Shown here piece after piece: positions 33,796-42,258 of a stretch of DNA of 45,883 nucleotides. The position numbers were made by a program, and so were the translations under genes. The stretch covers positions 1-45,883 of the forward strand of contig JAAZAN010000174.1 of assembly GCA_012514315.1 (NCBI GenBank). Direction: 5' to 3'. This DNA is from Chloroflexota bacterium. Its GTDB lineage: Bacteria; Chloroflexota; Anaerolineae; B4-G1. Each line of letters begins with the position of its first letter. The first letter of the stretch is position 1. Below the pieces are notes generated by a model that had not been told where the DNA came from, ran no database searches, and saw nothing but the letters and a program-made list of their open reading frames with translations.

Positions 33796-34967
33796 GCGCG
33801 GGGTGGTCGTCGCACGATCGGCTGATGAGTGCGATGCGAGGCGAGGAACCGGATCACGTACCCATGTGGCAGTTGTGGCGCAACCGCGATGTGCCATTCA
33901 CGTATGCGACGCAGAGCGAGCGTGTCGAAGCCGTCTTGAGCCTGGGTATCGACGACACGCTGCTGTTGCAGCCCCCGCTCAACAAGACCGAACACTATGA
34001 CGTCAATCGGATTCTGGGTGTGGAGATCACTGTTCGGCGGGTACAGGATGAAACTGAGCGGTATCCCCTTCTGGTCAAGGAGTATGATACGCCCGACGGT
34101 GTGATGAGACAGGTCGTCCGTGAGACGGAGGATTGGCCGTACGGGCCGGACGTCCGGCTCTTCAGCGACCACAACGTCTCGCGATCGAAGGAATTCCCGG
34201 TCAAGGGCCCGGACGACCTGCCTCGGCTGCGTCATCTCCTCTGCGAGCCCACAGCGGATCTCATGGCCGAATTCGAGGGCGTTGCTACCTCACTGCGCCA
34301 GGATGCTCGACGCCTCAACGTCGTGCTGGAAGGTGGATGGACTGCATTGGGAGATGCGGCGCTCTGGCTGCTCGGTACCGAGGCGCTGCTCATGCTCCAA
34401 ATGGATCAGCCCGACTTCGTCGGGGAACTGCTCGATGTTGTGTGCGAGTGGGAGATGCGGCGGATGACCTACCTGTTGGATGCAGGAGCGGAGGTCATTG
34501 TCCATTCAGCATGGTACGAGTCGACGGACTTCTGGACCCCGCGCAACTATCGCCGATTACTCAAGCCGCGCCTCAAACGGATGGTCGATCTGGCCCACGA
34601 AGCCGGTGCGCTGTTTTCGTATATCTGTACTGCCTCGTGGCAGGCACTGATGGATGACTTCATCGACCTCGGCTTCGATAGCTTGATGGGAGTCGATCCG
34701 GTGCAGGGCAGCGCCGATCTACAGGTAACGAAAGAGCGCTTGGGCCGTCACATGTGTCTGTGGGGCGGGATCAATGGTGCACTCACGCTGGGCCACGGCG
34801 CCCCTGAGGAAGTGTGTGCCGCGACTCGGGAGGCCGTACGCGTTCTGGGGCCTGGCGGCGGGTTTGTACTGTATGCAGTGGATCAAGTGGTTACTGAGAC
34901 GCCGTGGTCGAACGTGGAGTCTATGATCGAGTGCTGGCGTGACGTAGCCAGATATCCGGTAGGCTAG
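33780..34967 (+). CDS. Uroporphyrinogen decarboxylase (URO-D)-family protein, not HemE
   Basis: The 395-residue protein has the URO-D TIM-barrel pattern (RLMSAMRGEEPDHVPMW at the start, WGGINGALTLGHGAPEEV and GGGFVLYAVDQV at the end). The RQAGRY substrate motif of true HemE is absent. Corrinoid methyltransferases of this family bind zinc through His-x-Cys and a later Cys; here the positions read Tyr281-Ile-Cys283 and Val367, so that site looks incomplete. Members in sugar operons are common and uncharacterised. Whether it transfers methyl groups cannot be said. GGGAG lies five bases before the start inside the previous gene. Confidence 0.82.
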   Translation: MPASVGAGWSSHDRLMSAMRGEEPDHVPMWQLWRNRDVPFTYATQSERVEAVLSLGIDDTLLLQPPLNKTEHYDVNRILGVEITVRRVQDETERYPLLVKEYDTPDGVMRQVVRETEDWPYGPDVRLFSDHNVSRSKEFPVKGPDDLPRLRHLLCEPTADLMAEFEGVATSLRQDARRLNVVLEGGWTALGDAALWLLGTEALLMLQMDQPDFVGELLDVVCEWEMRRMTYLLDAGAEVIVHSAWYESTDFWTPRNYRRLLKPRLKRMVDLAHEAGALFSYICTASWQALMDDFIDLGFDSLMGVDPVQGSADLQVTKERLGRHMCLWGGINGALTLGHGAPEEVCAATREAVRVLGPGGGFVLYAVDQVVTETPWSNVESMIECWRDVARYPVG

Positions 34968-34989
34968 TCAAGAGTTAGGAGGACGTTCA

Positions 34990-36306
34990 ATGATGGCTGG
35001 TGAATTGCTTGCAGGTGTGAGCGAAGTCGAACTGAAGCCCGAGTTGGGCCTGGCGACAGGCGATGGCGCTCCTGAAGCTAAGGGTTTTCTCACACCGCTG
35101 AATGCGAAGGCGTTGGTGCTTTCGAACGGTGAGGCTGATGTGTCCGTTGTGACGCTCGATGTATTGGGCATCGATCGCCCCGATGCGGCGCGCGCTGCGC
35201 AACTGTGTGAGGAGCGGTGTGGGGTGCCGGCTGGCAGTATCATTATGACATGCTCGCACACCCATGTGGCCCCGTCTATGCTGCCCTCATTGCACACTTA
35301 TCGAGAGGCGTTCAACCCAGGGTTCGATGCCGAGGCCAAGCGGCGTGAGAGGGCGTGGGTGGATTCGGTCGTCGAGGCGATCGTGCAAGCGGTGTGTGAG
35401 GCCAAAGCCAGTCAGCAGGCAGCATCGATCGGGGTGGCTACTGCCGACGTGCCGTGGCTGATCTTCAACCGCCGGCGCCATACGCGCAATCACGGCGTCT
35501 GGACACATTGGATGGGCATTCCAAAGAACCAGGCGTATCGGCCTGAGGGGCCAATCGATCCCGACTTTGGCCTGTTTGTCGTGCGCGATGCGGCCCACCG
35601 GCCATTGTGCATGTTGTGGAATCTCACAGGGCACAACTCGTTCAACTTCGGCGACAAGTACTCCGCCGACTTGCCTTATACGGTCCAGGTTGAACTGGAT
35701 GAGCGCTTAGGTGAACACATCCCGTGCCTCTACGCGCCGGGATGCAGTGGCAACACCAACTACTTCGACTATCAGAAGCCTTACGGACTGGAGAAGGCGA
35801 CTGATGACGTGACCAGCGCGATTGTCGCCATATATCGTGAAGCGTGCACTCTACCCGAGGTCAAATTGGGTGGGCGTCAAGCAGAGCTCTTCTTCGCTCA
35901 GCGCGACGTCACTCAGTACTGGTGGCGACATGATATCGAGACGAAGTACCCCGGTTGGACCGGGTACGGACCCAAGGAAATCGCCCGATTCCAGAAGGAA
36001 CGTGAGGAGAGTGAGACGTATCAGTCTGTCGTTACGGTGCTGAGGATGGGCGAGGCCGCGCTTGTTGGACTGGGCGGTGAGATGTTCGTCGAGTTCCAGA
36101 TGATGATCAAGGAGCGCTCGCCGTTCAAGCATACGTATGTGGCGTCGTATGCCAATGACTACGCAGGCTACGTTGCTACACGTCGCGCGTTTATGGGAGG
36201 TTCCTACGAGGTCTGGCCCACTCTGAACGCACGCATCGGGCGCGAGGGCGGATATCTGATGGTCGATAAGGCTGTCGAGCTTCTGGAAGAACTGGCCGCA
36301 GCGTAG
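34990..36306 (+). CDS. Neutral/alkaline ceramidase-like hydrolase, copy 1 (ligands present)
   Basis: The 438-residue protein matches the N-terminal catalytic domain of neutral ceramidases but lacks their C-terminal immunoglobulin-like domain and a signal peptide, so it is cytoplasmic. MTCSHTHVAPS gives His90 and His92, and LWNLTGHNSFNF gives His215; these align with the zinc and catalytic histidines of ceramidase. The end segment SYANDYAGYVATRRAFMGGSY is also conserved. Such stand-alone versions occur in sugar operons and probably cleave amide bonds of amino-sugar-like compounds rather than ceramide; that is inference. AGGAGG lies seven bases upstream. Confidence 0.8.
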   Translation: MMAGELLAGVSEVELKPELGLATGDGAPEAKGFLTPLNAKALVLSNGEADVSVVTLDVLGIDRPDAARAAQLCEERCGVPAGSIIMTCSHTHVAPSMLPSLHTYREAFNPGFDAEAKRRERAWVDSVVEAIVQAVCEAKASQQAASIGVATADVPWLIFNRRRHTRNHGVWTHWMGIPKNQAYRPEGPIDPDFGLFVVRDAAHRPLCMLWNLTGHNSFNFGDKYSADLPYTVQVELDERLGEHIPCLYAPGCSGNTNYFDYQKPYGLEKATDDVTSAIVAIYREACTLPEVKLGGRQAELFFAQRDVTQYWWRHDIETKYPGWTGYGPKEIARFQKEREESETYQSVVTVLRMGEAALVGLGGEMFVEFQMMIKERSPFKHTYVASYANDYAGYVATRRAFMGGSYEVWPTLNARIGREGGYLMVDKAVELLEELAAA

Positions 36307-36337
36307 CTCGGCTTAAGCGAAATTGAGGAGGAACGCG

Positions 36338-37597
36338 ATGATCAATCGTCTTCAGGCAGGGGTCGCCGAGCTGGAGATTACTTGTCAAGTCGGGGCTGAG
36401 CTGGCCGCGGAGCTGAACCCAAGAGTATCGCGGGGGGTTCGTTCGCCGCTTATGGCCAAGGCGTTGGTCCTGTTCGATGGTCAGGTTACTTTGGCGCTGG
36501 TCACTCTCGATCTCTATGGGCTGCAACCCGACGCGGCGAACAGGCTCGTTACTGCAATCAGCGATCAGGCGGGTATCGACCCCAATGCGGTTATGGTTGT
36601 CTGTTCGCACACGCGCGGTGCTCCGTACACCACGCCCGTTGTCGGGTGGCCTCAAGTGAATGAGGCTTATCTGGACGAATTGGTGGCCAAAGTGCCTGCC
36701 GTGGTGATGGAGGCCAGGTCGCAGTTGGCCGATGCCGCGCTCGGTGTTGGACGGGCCGCGCTACCCCATCTGATCTACAACCATCGACTGATGACGCGCA
36801 ACATGAAGGCAATCTCCGCGTGGATGGGGGTTCCTGCGAATGAGGTACTCGAGCCGGAGGGACCGATCGATCCGGAGTTCAGTGTCCTGGTGGTCCGAGG
36901 AGTGAACGGACGTCCTATCTGCCTTGTCTGGAACTTCGCTGCCGACGATCGATTCCATATCGATGACCAGGTATCGGCCGGACTGTCCTATGCTGTGCAG
37001 GAAGAGGTCGACAAGCGGATTGGACGGCACGTAACCTGTATGGCGTTGCCAGGGTGTGAGGGCAATGTCAGTTATGCACACGAGTTCGACGAGACGCAGG
37101 ATGCCGTGGCGAGCGCGGTGATGGCTGTGCAGCTTGAGACCCCCGGTGATACTGTGGTGAAGCTCGGCTACACGTGCGAGAGGATGGTGCTCCCGATTCG
37201 AGACTACACGCAATTCTGGAGTCGTGCGGATGTTGAGCTGAAAGCGCCGGGCGCTGCCGACGCGTTTGCTCAGGAAGTGGAGCTGATGCAGCAGGAGAAT
37301 GCTCAGGCGGTGCCGTGCGGTGTTCAGGTGTTCCGCCTGGGCATGTGGTCGCTCGTCGGTCTGCCCGGCATGCCGTTCGTGGAGTTCTCGCAGGCGATCA
37401 AACTGGACTCGCCGTTCCGTTCGACGTTGGTCGCCGCGTGCTGTGGTGGGGATGTGGGGACAGTGATCACGCGAGAGGCGTTCGAGCATGCGGGCTTCGA
37501 AGCGTGGCCCTCGCGCTCGGCGAAGGTCGGTCCAGGCGGCGGGGAGTTCATGGCGGAGCGGGCTCTTGGTATGCTGAATGAGTTACGAGCGGCGTGA
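36338..37597 (+). CDS. Neutral/alkaline ceramidase-like protein, copy 2 (key histidines lost)
   Basis: This 419-residue tandem paralogue follows copy 1 by 31 bases with a strong GAGGAGG before the ATG at 36338. The overall fold markers are kept (GVAELEIT, EPEGPIDPEFSVLVVR, SYAHEFDETQD). The motif CSHTHVAP is CSHTRGAP here (His91 kept, Arg93), and the second-site histidine is Asp203 (WNFAADDRF against WNLTGHNSF). I checked both codons. A normal zinc site is therefore unlikely. It may form a complex with copy 1 or have another role. No frameshift or stop interrupts it. Confidence 0.8.
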   Translation: MINRLQAGVAELEITCQVGAELAAELNPRVSRGVRSPLMAKALVLFDGQVTLALVTLDLYGLQPDAANRLVTAISDQAGIDPNAVMVVCSHTRGAPYTTPVVGWPQVNEAYLDELVAKVPAVVMEARSQLADAALGVGRAALPHLIYNHRLMTRNMKAISAWMGVPANEVLEPEGPIDPEFSVLVVRGVNGRPICLVWNFAADDRFHIDDQVSAGLSYAVQEEVDKRIGRHVTCMALPGCEGNVSYAHEFDETQDAVASAVMAVQLETPGDTVVKLGYTCERMVLPIRDYTQFWSRADVELKAPGAADAFAQEVELMQQENAQAVPCGVQVFRLGMWSLVGLPGMPFVEFSQAIKLDSPFRSTLVAACCGGDVGTVITREAFEHAGFEAWPSRSAKVGPGGGEFMAERALGMLNELRAA

Positions 37598-37607
37598 GGA
37601 GGTTCAT

Positions 37608-38537
37608 ATGACCGCGGTGCAGATGCCTCGGAAGCGCAATCACAGCTCGATGGCCCGCAAGGAATTCTGGGCTGGCCTGCTATTTGGGCTCCCGTGGATT
37701 CTCGGTGTGCTCATCTTCCTGGCCTACCCGATGGTGGCGTCGTTCTACTTCAGTTTCACACAGTACGATATGCCCAAGCCGCCGCGTTGGGTTGGGCTGG
37801 ACAACTATGTCAGGTTGTTCTCGGACCGATTCTTCCCTCAGGCCCTGTGGAATAGCTTCTACTTGACGATATTTGGGATCCCGATCCAACTGGCGTTTGC
37901 GCTGTTCTGCGCCATGTTGCTCGACCTGAAGGTTAAAGGACAGGCCGTCTGGCGCACGATCTACGTCCTGCCCAACTTGATGCCACCGGTCGTGATGGCC
38001 ATTCTGTGGAACTGGATCCTCAATCCTCGGTTGGGGCTGGTCAACAATATGCTGGCCTCGGTTGGGATCAAAGGGCCACTGTGGTTTGCCAGTCCCGCCT
38101 GGTCCAAGCCCAGCATGATCCTCATGCTGACCTGGGGTGTGGGTTTCATGACCATCCTGTACCTTGCGGCCCTGCAAGGCGTGCCGCAGGAGCTGTATGA
38201 GGCGGCCGAGATCGATGGGGCTGGACGTATGCGGAAGTTCATGAACATCACGTTTCCCATGATTTCCTCCGTCACACTGTTCCAGCTGGTCACCGGCATC
38301 ATCTGGTCGCTGGGCTTCTTCACCCAGGCCTACCTGATCGGCGGGGGAGGTTCAAACCCCGGCGCGCCCCAGGGATCGTTGTTGTTCTATGGCCTGTATC
38401 TGTACATTCAGGCTTTCGAGTACTTGAGGATGGGATATGCCTCGGCGTTGGCCTGGATTTTCTTCTTGATCACGGCTCTGGTTACCCTGATCATCATGCG
38501 AACGTCGCGACGCTGGACCTACTACGATGTCGTCTGA
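37608..38537 (+). CDS. ABC sugar transporter permease, MalF type
   Basis: The 309-residue inner-membrane protein has about six transmembrane helices and the permease coupling loop YEAAEIDGAGRMRKFMNITF (EAA motif) that docks with the ATPase. The opening GLLFGLPWILGVLIFLAYPM and the LDNYVRLF segment are typical of the sugar CUT1 class. It forms the import channel with the next gene. GAGGAGG lies upstream of the ATG at 37608. No ATPase gene is in the window, so a shared MsmK-like ATPase encoded elsewhere is likely. Confidence 0.95.
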   Translation: MTAVQMPRKRNHSSMARKEFWAGLLFGLPWILGVLIFLAYPMVASFYFSFTQYDMPKPPRWVGLDNYVRLFSDRFFPQALWNSFYLTIFGIPIQLAFALFCAMLLDLKVKGQAVWRTIYVLPNLMPPVVMAILWNWILNPRLGLVNNMLASVGIKGPLWFASPAWSKPSMILMLTWGVGFMTILYLAALQGVPQELYEAAEIDGAGRMRKFMNITFPMISSVTLFQLVTGIIWSLGFFTQAYLIGGGGSNPGAPQGSLLFYGLYLYIQAFEYLRMGYASALAWIFFLITALVTLIIMRTSRRWTYYDVV

Positions 38538-38573
38538 GTGTCCGCAGGTCCTGTTGTCTGAGGGAGGTTCTTG

Positions 38574-39470
38574 ATGGAGAGTGCACAACCTGTACACAGA
38601 ATGACAGTTTCCCGCCGGCGATCGAATGTAGCGTTCTTGCGCAAAGTCATCACCCAGATCGTGTCATACGCTGTCATCGTGCTCGTGAGCGCCTTGTTCC
38701 TCATCCCGTGGATCTGGCTGGTCTCCACATCGCTGAAGCCGCCCTCTCAGATTATTGAGATTCCACCACGGCTGATCCCCAATCCGTTTATGTGGATCAA
38801 CTACTACTATGGGGTCACATACATCAACTTCTTCCAGTACCTGCTCAACACGCTCATCATCTGTGTGGTGGTAATTGTTGGGCGGCTCTTCTCCTGCACG
38901 GTGGTGGCGTATTCTCTCTCGCATATCAACTGGGTGGGCAAGGGCATACTGTTCGCGATTGTGCTGGCTACGATGATGTTGCCTCAGCAGGTGACGATGA
39001 TCCCTGTCTTCATCATCTTCACTCGACTGGGCTGGATCAACACGTTTCTGCCTCTGACGGCGCCGGCGTTCTTCGGCGATGCTTTCTTCATCTTCATGAT
39101 GCGCCAGTTCTTCATGACGATTCCCAAGGACTTGATAGACTCTGCCCGTCTGGACGGGGCGTCCCACCTGGGGATCTACATGCGGATTGTGATGCCGCTG
39201 GCCAAGCCGGCTATCGCGACGTTGCTTGCCTTCACCTTCATCTGGACCTTCACGGATTTTGCCGGTCCTCTGATCTACCTCAAGAATCGCGATCTATGGA
39301 CGCTCTCGCTGGGTATGCAGGGCTACCTGCAGCGCTACGGGGCTGGCGGAGGTACGGCGCTGGGGGCTATGATGGCGGCAGCCACTCTGTACACGCTCCC
39401 GATGATTGTCCTGTTCTTCGTGGCCCAGAAGACGTTCATCCAGGGAGTGATTACCACGGGCTTCAAATAG
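38574..39470 (+). CDS. ABC sugar transporter permease, MalG type
   Basis: The 298-residue partner permease has about six transmembrane helices and the coupling loop DSARLDGASHLGIYMRIVMP. WLVSTSLKPPSQI near the start and the C-terminal KTFIQGVITTGFK are characteristic of MalG-type CUT1 permeases. The ATG at 38574 has GGGAGG six bases upstream. It pairs with the MalF-type permease and the binding lipoprotein to import the pathway substrate. Confidence 0.95.
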   Translation: MESAQPVHRMTVSRRRSNVAFLRKVITQIVSYAVIVLVSALFLIPWIWLVSTSLKPPSQIIEIPPRLIPNPFMWINYYYGVTYINFFQYLLNTLIICVVVIVGRLFSCTVVAYSLSHINWVGKGILFAIVLATMMLPQQVTMIPVFIIFTRLGWINTFLPLTAPAFFGDAFFIFMMRQFFMTIPKDLIDSARLDGASHLGIYMRIVMPLAKPAIATLLAFTFIWTFTDFAGPLIYLKNRDLWTLSLGMQGYLQRYGAGGGTALGAMMAAATLYTLPMIVLFFVAQKTFIQGVITTGFK

Positions 39471-39489
39471 GAGAACAGGTAGAGGTGTG

Positions 39490-39513
39490 CCCGGCTCGCG
39501 CGGTGTGGCCGGG
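39490..39513 (+). other. Intergenic hairpin between permease and binding-protein genes
   Basis: CCCGGC (39490-39495) pairs with GCCGGG (39508-39513), extended by wobble pairs. Hairpins in this position often protect the binding-protein mRNA and help it exceed permease levels. A near-ideal ribosome site (AAAAGGAGGTG, about 39520-39530) follows without a clear gene start; the binding protein begins only at 39645. Confidence 0.4.
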
Positions 39514-39644
39514 TGGGTGAAAAGGAGGTGGCTGAACCATATTTGGGAGTAATGCTACAGAGCCTGTGCTGAGTTCGACTGGGGCCGATGTTGCAGACAG
39601 ATTCTAGTTGGAAGAGTTGTATGTCACCTTTGAGGAGGAATCAG

Positions 39645-41066
39645 ATGGAAAAGCCGATGTTATCTCGGCGTGAGATGCTCAAGATGATGGGTGTGACGGC
39701 TGCGGGGACGATCCTGGCAGCGTGTGTTCCTTCAGCTCCAGCGCCAACTGCTGTCCCCACCCACGAGGCCGAGATTCAGCTCCCCGAGGGCGTGGAGATT
39801 GAAGGGTTCACCCCGACGATGTCCAATCCGCCTGAAAAGGTAAAATTGGTCTACTGGTGGGGCAACAACTACGAGCCGGCGCTGCAGTTCACTCATGAGA
39901 TCATTGCCCGGTTCACCCTCGCCTACCCGAATGTGGAGGTGGAGCCAGTCGCTGGTCAGAACTGCGATGCGTTTGTGACGGCTGCTGCGGCCGGTACGCC
40001 TCCAGACCTGTTCCACACGTGGGACTGTGTGGAGCGCATGGGGAACTGGGCCGTGCGGGATATGATCATTCCTCTGGATGAGTACATATCTGGCTCAGGT
40101 TTCCCGATCGACGATTACATCCAAGGCGTAATGGATTGCTGCATAATGGACGGCAAGGTCTGGGGCATGGTGGATACTGGCGGTGTCTTTCTCCTCTGGA
40201 CGCGTCCGGGGGATTTCGCTGAGATCGGGAAAGAAGCTACGGATCTTCCTGCCGATACAGACGAACTGTGGGACTGGGTCGATCAGTTAACCACTCAGGA
40301 TAGTAGCGGCAATATCGAGCGGTTGGGTATGACCCTTCCGACATGGGTATGGCCACGCTTTGCCTGGATATCCAGTTTCGGCGGCAGTCTTTGGGATGCT
40401 GAGAAGGGTGAGCCCACGCCTGATCACCCAGGTGTGCTTGAGGCCCTGAATGACCTGGTGGCTCAAGTGAATTACTACGGTGTGGACGAACTGGATACGT
40501 GGTCTGCCAGTATCGGTTCGCAGGGCGGTGAGCAAAATCCCTGGTTGGCGGGTAACTTGACCATGCAGGTTGAGGGCGACTGGACCGGCCAGCAAATTTT
40601 CGACTTCTTCCCAGACTGGGAGTTTGGGACCGACTATGGAGCGGCTGCACCGCCTCCTGCGCCTGCATCCAAACAACATGGTGACCCGGCCGTGACGTTC
40701 TGGACGTGGCCATTCGTGATCCCGGCAGGCACTGCGAACCCGGATTGGTCTTGGGAACTTCTGCGCTTCTACCTCTCTACAGAGTATCAGGTCAATGTCC
40801 ATTCAAAGTTCAAGGAGATCCTTGTCCGTGAAAGCATGATGGACGATGAGCGGCTGTGGTGGCCGGCGGCGACGGTCGCCCGTGACATCGTCAAGGACGG
40901 ACGCACGCTCACGACGATGATGCCCATGGTCCCTGTAGCTGGCGAGTATACCAATCTCCTCGGGGAAGCGTTCGATCGCATTATGCACCTTGCTGAGACG
41001 CCGGAAGAGGGAATGGCTCGCGTCAGGGAAGAGACGCTGCAAGCAATGGCGTCTTCGTCCGAGTAA
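39645..41066 (+). CDS. ABC sugar transporter substrate-binding lipoprotein
   Basis: The 473-residue protein has a composite export signal: a twin-arginine start (MLSRREMLKMMG) and a lipobox TILAAC with Cys27 as the lipidation site, followed by a Pro/Ala/Thr linker. The mature part matches family 1 solute-binding proteins (KLVYWWGNNYEPALQF, GTPPDLFHTWD). It captures the substrate outside the membrane and delivers it to the two permeases. Its tryptophan-rich sequence is usual for sugar binders. TGAGGAGG lies upstream of the ATG at 39645; earlier in-frame starts lack this and would mask the signal. Confidence 0.94.
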   Translation: MEKPMLSRREMLKMMGVTAAGTILAACVPSAPAPTAVPTHEAEIQLPEGVEIEGFTPTMSNPPEKVKLVYWWGNNYEPALQFTHEIIARFTLAYPNVEVEPVAGQNCDAFVTAAAAGTPPDLFHTWDCVERMGNWAVRDMIIPLDEYISGSGFPIDDYIQGVMDCCIMDGKVWGMVDTGGVFLLWTRPGDFAEIGKEATDLPADTDELWDWVDQLTTQDSSGNIERLGMTLPTWVWPRFAWISSFGGSLWDAEKGEPTPDHPGVLEALNDLVAQVNYYGVDELDTWSASIGSQGGEQNPWLAGNLTMQVEGDWTGQQIFDFFPDWEFGTDYGAAAPPPAPASKQHGDPAVTFWTWPFVIPAGTANPDWSWELLRFYLSTEYQVNVHSKFKEILVRESMMDDERLWWPAATVARDIVKDGRTLTTMMPMVPVAGEYTNLLGEAFDRIMHLAETPEEGMARVREETLQAMASSSE

Positions 41067-41098
41067 AGCGGCGAAGGCGGCGGAATCACAGAAGTTGT

Positions 41099-41135
41099 CC
41101 GGGCGGCCTTGCCTTCTGAGAGGTAGGCCGCCCGG
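41099..41135 (+). terminator. Strong GC-rich hairpin after the binding-protein gene
   Basis: CCGGGCGGCC (41099-41108) pairs perfectly with GGCCGCCCGG (41126-41135). It lies 33 bases past the stop codon. No T-run follows, so it may be a partial terminator or 3'-end protector for the transporter mRNA, lowering expression of the downstream ROK gene. Confidence 0.6.
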
Positions 41136-41190
41136 GATCGGAATTGTCGTGATTATCCCATGATCGTTCTGAACCAGGTGGAATGACCCG

Positions 41191-42168
41191 ATGTCCGCAG
41201 AAGGTCGGTATGCAGCGTGCTGCGATGTTGGTGGGACCAAGGCTCTGTTGGGGCTGGTGGATGTGGACGGCCAGGTGCTGGCCCGTGAGCGCTATCTCCT
41301 GGGTGAGCAGCGGGACCCACAGGACATGGTTGAGGAGCTTGCCCATCGTTTCCGGGCATTGGCAACAGGGGCCGGATTGGATTGGCACAAGGTTCTTGGT
41401 GTCGGGTGCAGCGCTGCTGTCATGGCAGATATCGAGCGTGGTATTATCTTCTCTGCCCCCAATATGCTAGGAAGCCACCGAGATGTGCCCTTCAGACAAC
41501 TCCTGAGTGACGCAACCGGGCGCCCCGCCCTGATTGAGATGGATGCTTACGCAGCCGCACTTGGCGAAGCGTGGAAGGGAGTCGGTGCCGGAGTCGACTA
41601 CTTCGTGTACGTGGTCGTCGGGACGGGCGTGGGCGCTGGCATTCTGATGGAGGGACGCGTCTACCGGGGTTGGCGTGGAACTGCCGGGGAGTTCGGACAC
41701 GCGACCATCGACCCCAATGGGCCGCAATGCAACTGCGGTCGCTATGGATGTCTGGAGGCTCTGGCGTCAGGCCCCGCGATCGCTCTGCGAGCTGAGGGTG
41801 CTCTGGTTCAGGGGCGTCAGACGGTGATGTCTGCGATGGCGGGAGATGCAGCGATCACCGCCGAAGTCGTTTTCCAGGCGGCCCGCCAGGGTGATGAGGT
41901 GGCGCTTGATGTGGTGCGCCAGACGGTCGAGTATCTGGGGATTGGGTTGGTGAACCTGATTCATATCCTCAATCCCCAGGTGATTGGCCTGGGAGGAGGG
42001 ATCATATTGGGTGGATCCGATCTGTTACTTGACCCACTCAGACGTGAGGTCGTCCGACGATGTGGCAGTTGGGTCGATGTTCGGGGTACGCGCATTCTTG
42101 CGACGTCTCTCGGGGAGGACGCGGCGCTGCTGGGAGTTGCCCGGCGTGTGTGGGAGGAGTTCGTCTAG
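41191..42168 (+). CDS. ROK-family sugar kinase (glucokinase-like)
   Basis: The 325-residue protein has the ROK signatures: CCDVGGTKALLGLVD (ATP phosphate loop), EMDAYAAALGEAW with the catalytic Asp, GTGVGAGILMEG, and the zinc motif GEFGHATIDPNGPQCNCGRYGC. It would phosphorylate the imported free sugar at a hydroxyl, feeding the isomerase upstream in the operon. The usual ENDAN motif is EMDAY, so the substrate may not be glucose. There is no N-terminal DNA-binding domain, so it is a kinase rather than a ROK repressor. Confidence 0.92.
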   Translation: MSAEGRYAACCDVGGTKALLGLVDVDGQVLARERYLLGEQRDPQDMVEELAHRFRALATGAGLDWHKVLGVGCSAAVMADIERGIIFSAPNMLGSHRDVPFRQLLSDATGRPALIEMDAYAAALGEAWKGVGAGVDYFVYVVVGTGVGAGILMEGRVYRGWRGTAGEFGHATIDPNGPQCNCGRYGCLEALASGPAIALRAEGALVQGRQTVMSAMAGDAAITAEVVFQAARQGDEVALDVVRQTVEYLGIGLVNLIHILNPQVIGLGGGIILGGSDLLLDPLRREVVRRCGSWVDVRGTRILATSLGEDAALLGVARRVWEEFV

Positions 42169-42258
42169 TCAGGGTCCGCGTATTGGAGGAGCCTCATCGG
42201 TCGCGTTCGGGTAGCAATTGCAGGAACTCACATTCGCAGTCAGAAGAGGAGGTAGTCA

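Noticed and set aside
33780-34967. Annotation as HemE, the haem-pathway decarboxylase
   Set aside because: The HemE substrate-binding motif is missing and the context is sugar catabolism.
38792-39520. 242-codon plus-strand frame overlapping the MalG-type permease
   Set aside because: Out-of-frame shadow of a clear membrane permease.
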